Part shown: positions 59,118 through 64,000 of the stretch, in pieces
Numbering within the stretch: the first letter of the stretch is position 1
Layout: each line of letters starts with the position of its first letter
NCBI RefSeq assembly: GCF_014652915.1
Contig: NZ_BMZS01000004.1
Span: 1 to 64,000, forward strand
Reading direction: 5' to 3'
Source of the DNA: Thalassobaculum fulvum
GTDB lineage: Bacteria > Pseudomonadota > Alphaproteobacteria > Thalassobaculales > Thalassobaculaceae
Length of the DNA: 64,000 nucleotides
Made by a program: the position numbers and the translations under genes
The notes under the pieces: model-generated
Seen by the model: only the letters and a program-made list of their open reading frames with translations
Database searches by the model: none
What the model was told of the DNA's origin: nothing

Positions 59118-60184
59118 CCGTCGAGTTCCGCCCGATCGGCGACGGCGACGTCGAGGCCGTGGTCGCGCTCTGGCAGCGCTGCGGCCTGACGGTCCCGTGG
59201 AACGACCCGCGCCGGGACATCGCGACGGCGCGGTCGGTGGCCGATGCCGACGTGCTGGTCGGCGAAGACGGCGGCACGCTCGTCGCCAGCGTCATGGTCG
59301 GCTACGACGGCCATCGTGGCTGGCTGTACTACCTCGCTGCCGACCCCGACCGGCAGGGTCAGGGCCTCGGGCGCGCAACAATGGCAGCGGCCGAGGCGTG
59401 GTTCGCGGCCCGCGGCGTACCGAAGGCCGAGCTGATGGTGCGGCGGACCAACGACAAGGTCCACGGCTTCTACCAAGCGCTCGGCTGGACCGAGGAGCCG
59501 GTGACGGTGTTCAGCCGCAGGTTCGACGACACGCCACCGCTCGGCGCGGCGACCGTCGAGACGGTCGTCACCACGCTCGAGATGACCGAGCGCCCGACCC
59601 GCCCGGCGACGCACCCGCCGGCCGGACTGCCGACGGCGCTGGTCCGGGCGCGGACCCCGACCGTGGCGTTCTACCGATGGCTCTACGGGCAGGTCGGCGC
59701 GCATTGGACCTGGATGATGCGCCGCCTCGTGACTGACGGCGAGCTGCGGGCGGCGATCGAGGATCCGGCCGTCGAGATCTATGTCCTGCACATCGGCGGG
59801 GTACCCGCGGGCTATGGCGAGGTCGATCGCCGGAAGGGCCCGGACGACGTCGATCTCGCCTATTTCGGGTTGATGCCGGAATTCATCGGGCGCGGCTACG
59901 GGCGCTACCTGCTGGACGCCGTGATCGATCTCGCCTGGTCGGCCGGACCGTGCGAGCGGCTGCGGGTGCAGACCTGCGACCTGGATCACCCGCGCGCGCT
60001 CGGGGTGTACCAGAAGGCCGGCTTCCGCCCGGTCGGACAGCACACGGCCACCCTTTCGGATCCCCGGCTCGTCGGCTTGCCGCTGCCCACCCGACATGCG
60101 CCGAGCGCGGTCGGCGCTCCCGCGGGCCCCGGCGCCACGGTCACGCCGCTGCGCCGTCCCGGCATTGACGACGGCCCGGCGTGA
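59114..60184 (+). CDS. Tandem GNAT acetyltransferase fusion (YpeA-like plus second GNAT)
   Basis: A 356-aa protein with two GNAT domains. Domain 1 (about 1-140) is close to the YpeA family: VEFRPIGDGDVEAVVALWQRCG, LAADPDRQGQGLGRATMAAAEAW and KAELMVRRTNDKVHGFYQALGW. Domain 2 (about 165-330) has AFYRWLYGQVGAHWTWMMR, AYFGLMPEFIGRGYGRYLLDAVI and LDHPRALGVYQKAGFRPVG. Both acetyl-CoA loops look intact. YpeA alone is about 140 aa, so this is a fusion. The GTG at 59114 overlaps the sseA stop. Confidence 0.88.
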   Translation: MTVEFRPIGDGDVEAVVALWQRCGLTVPWNDPRRDIATARSVADADVLVGEDGGTLVASVMVGYDGHRGWLYYLAADPDRQGQGLGRATMAAAEAWFAARGVPKAELMVRRTNDKVHGFYQALGWTEEPVTVFSRRFDDTPPLGAATVETVVTTLEMTERPTRPATHPPAGLPTALVRARTPTVAFYRWLYGQVGAHWTWMMRRLVTDGELRAAIEDPAVEIYVLHIGGVPAGYGEVDRRKGPDDVDLAYFGLMPEFIGRGYGRYLLDAVIDLAWSAGPCERLRVQTCDLDHPRALGVYQKAGFRPVGQHTATLSDPRLVGLPLPTRHAPSAVGAPAGPGATVTPLRRPGIDDGPA

Positions 60185-60193
60185 CCCAGCCGA

Positions 60194-61267
60194 CTAAGGG
60201 ATGACCCTGCGGCGCCGGTACTCGGTCAGGGCATCCGCGATGCTCTCCCAGCTGCCGTAGACCCGGTCGAAGCCGGCCCGTCGGATCTTCAGGGTCGACG
60301 ACATGTCGTCCCAGCCGATCCGCAGCATGAAGTCGCCGTAGGCCCAGTTGGCGATCCGCCCGAGGTCCGGCTCGACCAGGCCGTGCTCGCGGACCAGCGA
60401 CCGCCAGAGCCGGCCGCTGTCCCGCTGGGTCTCGGCCAGGGTCTCGGTCGCCACGCCGCCGGGCTCGACCCCGAAATACCCCGCCAACCGCGGCCACAGG
60501 TCGCGCCAGCGGAAGTAGTCGGCGTCAACCACGTTGAACGCCTCGCCGGCCGCCTGCGGCGTCGTCATCGCCCACAGCATGGCGTCGACCAGCAGGCGCG
60601 TGTCGGTGATCTGCGACACCGTCTCGAAACACTCCGGCGTGCCGGGAAACGTCAGCGGTCCGCCGCGGGCCTTCGCCAGGGTCGCGTAGGCGGCGAGAAC
60701 GCCGACCGCGTTGTGCGGATAGCCGAGCGAGAACCCGGCCAGGATGTGCGGCCGCAGCCCGGTCCAGCTCCAGCCGGACTCCCTGGCCCGAGCCTCGGCC
60801 CAGTCCTGCTGGCCGTAGTAGAAGTTCGGGACCGAGACGCGCGGATCGTCCTCCTCGGCCGGGGTCTTGAACGGGCCGAGCTGGCTGCCGTACCACTTGG
60901 TGCCCTGGACCAGCAGGACATGGGCGAGCGGCGCCCGCGCCGCCTCCAGCGCCTCGACCGTATTGGCCAGCATGGCGGTGTTGAGCACGGCCTCGGTCGC
61001 CGGATCCGGGTCCGGCGCCCGCCCGGCGTAGACGACGTGGGTCGCGTCGGCCGCCGCGGCCGCCAGGGCAACCCGGCACGCCTCCGGGTCGGCCAGGTCC
61101 AGCGGCAGATGGACGAGTCCCGGAAGGCCGGGATCGGGAGCCCGACGCGACAGCCCGACGACCTTCCAGCCCTCGGCAAGCAGCCGGCCGGCGACGGCCC
61201 GCCCGACGATGCCGGACACCCCGGCGATCACCGCCGTCCGACGCGTGCCGATGTCCCGCCCGCTCAT
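60194..61267 (-). CDS. SDR family oxidoreductase, PRISE-like
   Basis: A 357-aa NAD(P)-binding short-chain dehydrogenase of the PRISE type (progesterone 5-beta-reductase/iridoid synthase-like). AVIAGVSGIVGRAVAGRLLAEGW is the nucleotide-binding start (GxxGxxG), GLSRRAP follows, and the PRISE motifs LLVQGTKWYG (Lys) and VPNFYYGQQDW (Tyr) are intact. SLGYPHNAVGVLAAYATL and FNVVDADYFRWRDLWP are also family-like. PRISE enzymes reduce enone double bonds; the bacterial substrate is unknown. The ATG at 61267 has GGGGAG 6 bases upstream, preferred over the GTG at 61273. Confidence 0.88.
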   Translation of the reverse strand: MSGRDIGTRRTAVIAGVSGIVGRAVAGRLLAEGWKVVGLSRRAPDPGLPGLVHLPLDLADPEACRVALAAAAADATHVVYAGRAPDPDPATEAVLNTAMLANTVEALEAARAPLAHVLLVQGTKWYGSQLGPFKTPAEEDDPRVSVPNFYYGQQDWAEARARESGWSWTGLRPHILAGFSLGYPHNAVGVLAAYATLAKARGGPLTFPGTPECFETVSQITDTRLLVDAMLWAMTTPQAAGEAFNVVDADYFRWRDLWPRLAGYFGVEPGGVATETLAETQRDSGRLWRSLVREHGLVEPDLGRIANWAYGDFMLRIGWDDMSSTLKIRRAGFDRVYGSWESIADALTEYRRRRVIP

Positions 61268-61297
61268 CCTCACCTCCCCGTCGTGCCCCGAACGTGA

Positions 61298-61331
61298 AGG
61301 AGGCGCGCTGGGCCGAGCCCGCGCGCCTCCT
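61298..61331. terminator. Long GC-rich hairpin downstream of the aap operon
   Basis: AGGAGGCGCGC pairs perfectly with GCGCGCCTCCT (11 bp); inside it, after one bulged T, GGGC pairs with GCCC around a CGA loop. It lies between the aapP stop (61380) and the start of the PRISE gene. No T-tract follows, so it is either a weak terminator or a 3'-end stabiliser. Confidence 0.55.
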
Positions 61332-61379
61332 CCGGACCGCCCCCCGCCCCCGCGGTGCGGTCGACCCGACTATCCGACG

Positions 61380-62171
61380 TCAGTGTGCCAGGATCTGGCT
61401 CAGGAACAGCTTGGTCCGGTCCGACTTCGGATTGTTGAAGAACTCGCCCGGGGTGTTCTGCTCGACGATCTCGCCCTGGTCCATGAAAATCACCCGGTCG
61501 GCGACCCGCTTGGCGAACCCCATCTCGTGGGTGACGACCAGCATGGTCATGCCCGATTCCGCGAGACCGACCATCACGTCCAGCACCTCGGAGATCATCT
61601 CCGGGTCGAGCGCCGAGGTCGGCTCGTCGAACAGCATGATGTTCGGGTTCATAGCCAGCGAGCGGGCGATCGCCACGCGCTGCTGCTGACCGCCGGACAG
61701 TTGCCCCGGGTACTTGGCCGCCTGCTCGGGGATCTTCACCCGTTCGAGCAACTGCATGGCCAGCCGATCGGCCTCGGCCTTCGGCGTGTTCCTCACCCAG
61801 ATCGGCGCCAGCGTGCAGTTCTCCAGCACCGTCAGGTGCGGGAACAGGTTGAAGCTCTGGAACACCATCCCGACGTCGCGACGGATCGCGTCGATGTTCT
61901 TCAGGTTGGTGTCCATGGTCACGCCGTTGACCAGGATGTCGCCCTGCTGGTGCTCCTCCAGCCGGTTGATGCAGCGGATCAGGGTGGACTTGCCGGAGCC
62001 GGACGGCCCGCAGATCACGATCCGCTCGCCCTTGTAGACGGTGAGGTCGATGTCCTTGAGGACATGGAACTCGCCGTACCATTTGTTCACCTTGCTCAGC
62101 TCGATCACCACCTCGTCGGAGATGGCGGACGCAATGTGCTCCTGGCCGGAGTCGAGGGTCTCGAGGCTCAT
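61380..62171 (-). CDS. aapP: General L-amino acid ABC transporter ATP-binding protein
   Basis: A 263-aa polar-amino-acid importer ATPase. Walker A is [20 protein letters not shown], the signature [17 protein letters not shown], Walker [16 protein letters not shown] and the H-loop [22 protein letters not shown] and [12 protein letters not shown] are typical of the AapP/GlnQ group. It is the last gene of the aapQMP set, 46 bp after aapM, and is followed by a strong hairpin. Confidence 0.94.
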   Translation of the reverse strand: MSLETLDSGQEHIASAISDEVVIELSKVNKWYGEFHVLKDIDLTVYKGERIVICGPSGSGKSTLIRCINRLEEHQQGDILVNGVTMDTNLKNIDAIRRDVGMVFQSFNLFPHLTVLENCTLAPIWVRNTPKAEADRLAMQLLERVKIPEQAAKYPGQLSGGQQQRVAIARSLAMNPNIMLFDEPTSALDPEMISEVLDVMVGLAESGMTMLVVTHEMGFAKRVADRVIFMDQGEIVEQNTPGEFFNNPKSDRTKLFLSQILAH

Positions 62172-62217
62172 CGTCGGTCGATCTCCAAAATCGTTCGTTC
62201 GGTCGATACCCGCACCC

Positions 62218-63567
62218 TCAACGCCGGCCGTAGCCGCCGCCGATCGTGCGCTCGAGATGCTGGCTGTACTTCGACATGCAGAAGCAGACGACGAAGAACA
62301 CCGCGGCGGTGAACAGGAACGGCTCGGTGTGCATGCCGAGCCACTTGCCGTCCTGGCCGGACGCCTTCGCCATCAGCAGGATGTCGTAGAGGCCGATGAT
62401 CGACACCAGGGTGGTGTCCTTCAGCAGCCCGATGAAGTTGCCGACGATGTTCGGGATCATCACCTTCAACGCCTGCGGCATGATGATGAGGGTCATCATC
62501 TTCCAGTAGTTCAGCCCCATCGCCTGGGCCGCCTCGTACTGCCCCTTGTTGATGGCCTGCAGGCCGCCGCGCACGATCTCCGCCATGTAGGCCGCCGCGA
62601 AGATGCAGACCGCAACGATCACGAGGACAAGCTTGTCCGGGTTGATCTCCACCGGCAGGAAAAGCGGCATCATGGTGACCGCCATGAACAGGATGGTGAT
62701 CAGCGGCACAGAGCGGAACAACTCGATGAACGCGGTGCAGAACACCCGGATCACCGGCATCTTGGAGCGCCGTCCCAACGCCAGGATGATCCCCGACGGC
62801 AGCGCCGAGGAGATGCCGATGCCGGAGATCACCAGGGTCAGGAACAGGCCGCCCCAGTTCTGGGTCGGGACCGCTGCGAGCTCCCAGGTCGACTGATAGG
62901 CGAAGGCGATCACGAAGCCGACGCCGAACGCCCCCAGCAGCACGTACTTGTGGAGATGGTCGCCCTTGTTCTCGAATCCCGACAGCCGCAGCAGCGCCAC
63001 GCGGAGCGACGGATAGCCGAGGTAAGATGCGCCGACATTGAGCCAGACCGTCGCGAACAGGGTCATTGCGACGGCGACCATGACCTGAAGGAACAGCCCG
63101 GCCTCGCCGCCCAGGAACAGGTGCGCGGCCAGGAACGGGAAGGTCAGGACCGCCGACATGCCGACCAGGATCTTGGCCTTGATCTTGGGGAACCAGAACG
63201 GCGCAAGCCACACTGCCAGGACGACACCCGCGAGATTGACCCGCCATTGCTCGACATCCGGGTATCGGCCGTACATGTAGCCGTTCATCCAGGTCGACAC
63301 GCCGGCCCAGCACGCACCATTGCCCTTGGTGACGTCGAGGCACTCGCGGTAGGTGTCGGCCTCCCAGACGGCGTTGGCGATGCCGTACTGGTAAAGGCTG
63401 TACGCCACGTAGGCGATCAGGGAGACACCCACGATCGTCAGCAGCGAGTCGAACGGCCCGCCGAACAGGTTCTTCCGCAGCCAGCCGACCACGCCGACGG
63501 TGTTCGGCGGCGGCGGCAGGCTGGGCTTCGGACGGAAGACCACATCGTCCTGCGTCGTTTCAGCCAT
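62218..63567 (-). CDS. aapM: General L-amino acid ABC transporter permease AapM
   Basis: A 449-aa permease, long for a HisMQ-type protein because AapM carries extra N-terminal helices. [20 protein letters not shown] opens it. The [21 protein letters not shown] element begins the transport domain, and the EAA loop is [23 protein letters not shown] with [27 protein letters not shown]. The C-terminal [16 protein letters not shown] is characteristic. It follows aapQ by 3 bp. Confidence 0.93.
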   Translation of the reverse strand: MAETTQDDVVFRPKPSLPPPPNTVGVVGWLRKNLFGGPFDSLLTIVGVSLIAYVAYSLYQYGIANAVWEADTYRECLDVTKGNGACWAGVSTWMNGYMYGRYPDVEQWRVNLAGVVLAVWLAPFWFPKIKAKILVGMSAVLTFPFLAAHLFLGGEAGLFLQVMVAVAMTLFATVWLNVGASYLGYPSLRVALLRLSGFENKGDHLHKYVLLGAFGVGFVIAFAYQSTWELAAVPTQNWGGLFLTLVISGIGISSALPSGIILALGRRSKMPVIRVFCTAFIELFRSVPLITILFMAVTMMPLFLPVEINPDKLVLVIVAVCIFAAAYMAEIVRGGLQAINKGQYEAAQAMGLNYWKMMTLIIMPQALKVMIPNIVGNFIGLLKDTTLVSIIGLYDILLMAKASGQDGKWLGMHTEPFLFTAAVFFVVCFCMSKYSQHLERTIGGGYGRR

Positions 63568-63570
63568 GGC

Positions 63571-64000
63571 TCATCTCTCCTTCAGCTGAACGAGCTTGTT
63601 GTAGTAGTTCAAGGCCATCGAAATGGTCAGGCTGACGGACATGTAGAACAGCATGACCATGGCAACGATCTCGATCGCGTGCCCGGACTGATTGAGCGAG
63701 GTCTGCATGTACACCGCGACCAGATCCGGATAGCCGATGGCGATCGCCAGCGACGAGTTCTTCACCACGTTCATCCAGTTGCTGATCATCGGCGGCACCA
63801 CCGCCCGCATGGCCTGCGGGATGATGACCAGCCGCAGCGTCATGCCGGGCCGAAGCCCCAGCGAGTAGGCCGCTTCGGTCTGGCCGTGACTGACCGACAG
63901 GATGCCCGCCCGCACCGCCTCGGCCATGAAGGCCGAATGATAGATCATCAGCGCCAGGAGCAGCGCGCAGAACGCCGGCGGCACGCTTACGCCGCCCTGG
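63571..64000 (-). CDS. aapQ: General L-amino acid ABC transporter permease AapQ, C-terminal part
   Basis: The frame is open through the right edge; only the C-terminal 142 codons are visible. GGVSVPPAFCALLLALMIYH matches AapQ. The EAA loop AEAVRAGILSVSHGQTEAAYSLGLRPGMT is clear in outline, followed by RLVIIPQAMRAVVPPMISNW and VVKNSSLAIAIGYPDLVAVY. An internal GTG at 63984 is not the real start. The binding protein gene aapJ is expected further right. Confidence 0.93.
   Translation of the reverse strand, partial: QGGVSVPPAFCALLLALMIYHSAFMAEAVRAGILSVSHGQTEAAYSLGLRPGMTLRLVIIPQAMRAVVPPMISNWMNVVKNSSLAIAIGYPDLVAVYMQTSLNQSGHAIEIVAMVMLFYMSVSLTISMALNYYNKLVQLKER

Overview
The window is 64 kb of high-GC (about 70%) chromosomal DNA from an alphaproteobacterium, most likely in the Rhodospirillales in the broad sense. 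This rests on gene content and order: coaD-gyrA with ssb/uvrA; yajC-secD-secF-Mth938; tatABC-serS-surE-pcm-LysM/M23; argS-SPOR-nagZ-scpA-scpB; popZ between tolC and valS; and an aap-type amino-acid transporter. No phage, insertion sequence, CRISPR array or rRNA is visible. Most of the window is dense housekeeping sequence with many 4-bp ATGA/GTGA stop/start overlaps.

Layout. 1-1.3 kb: N-terminus of a very large DUF4347/Ig-like surface protein that leaves the window on the left. 1.7-13 kb: tRNA-Lys, coaD, gyrA, a CHASE4-type sensor kinase, a methyltransferase, ssb, divergent uvrA, and a degenerate GGDEF/EAL-like protein. 13-23 kb: trmFO, a phytoene-synthase-like protein resembling the complex I factor NDUFAF6, an hpnC/hpnD pair, a membrane protein, a dCTP deaminase, an Mth938 (NDUFAF3-like) protein, and secF-secD-yajC. 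23-32 kb: a DUF815 ATPase, lrgAB, an FkbM methyltransferase, a LysM/M23 lipoprotein, pcm, surE, serS and tatCBA. 32-39 kb: a lone ABC ATPase, then the coupled scpB-scpA-M50-nagZ-SPOR-argS operon. 39-47.9 kb: erpA, xthA, three GFA domains in two genes, a second FkbM protein, an MlrC-family protein, LysE, a nuclease-fold protein without catalytic residues, and two decayed genes (LysR, EamA). 47.9-54 kb: valS, popZ, tolC, a PIMT paralogue, tRNA-Cys and tRNA-Asn. 54-61 kb: a methyltransferase, SixA, a hydrolase-OsmC fusion, GNATs, cysK-sseA and a PRISE-like reductase. 61.4-64 kb: aapP-aapM-aapQ, cut by the right edge.

How the genes work together. The window carries envelope biogenesis (Sec and Tat export, peptidoglycan recycling and hydrolysis, TolC, the surface protein), DNA maintenance (gyrase A, SSB, UvrA, exonuclease III, ScpAB, PopZ), translation (three aminoacyl-tRNA synthetases, three tRNAs, TrmFO) and sulfur/Fe-S metabolism (ErpA, CysK, SseA).

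Less ordinary observations. Three short AT-rich, codon-atypical patches lie inside otherwise GC-rich genes (uvrA, the NDUFAF6-like gene, the MlrC gene), and two of them start at the same 13-mer. In-frame 15-bp tandem repeats sit at the ends of gyrA and coaD and build the signal peptide of the nuclease-like protein. A deletion scar appears to have removed the LysR DNA-binding domain next to a truncated EamA gene. I did not find a clear new multi-gene system; the AT-rich patches are the least explained signal.
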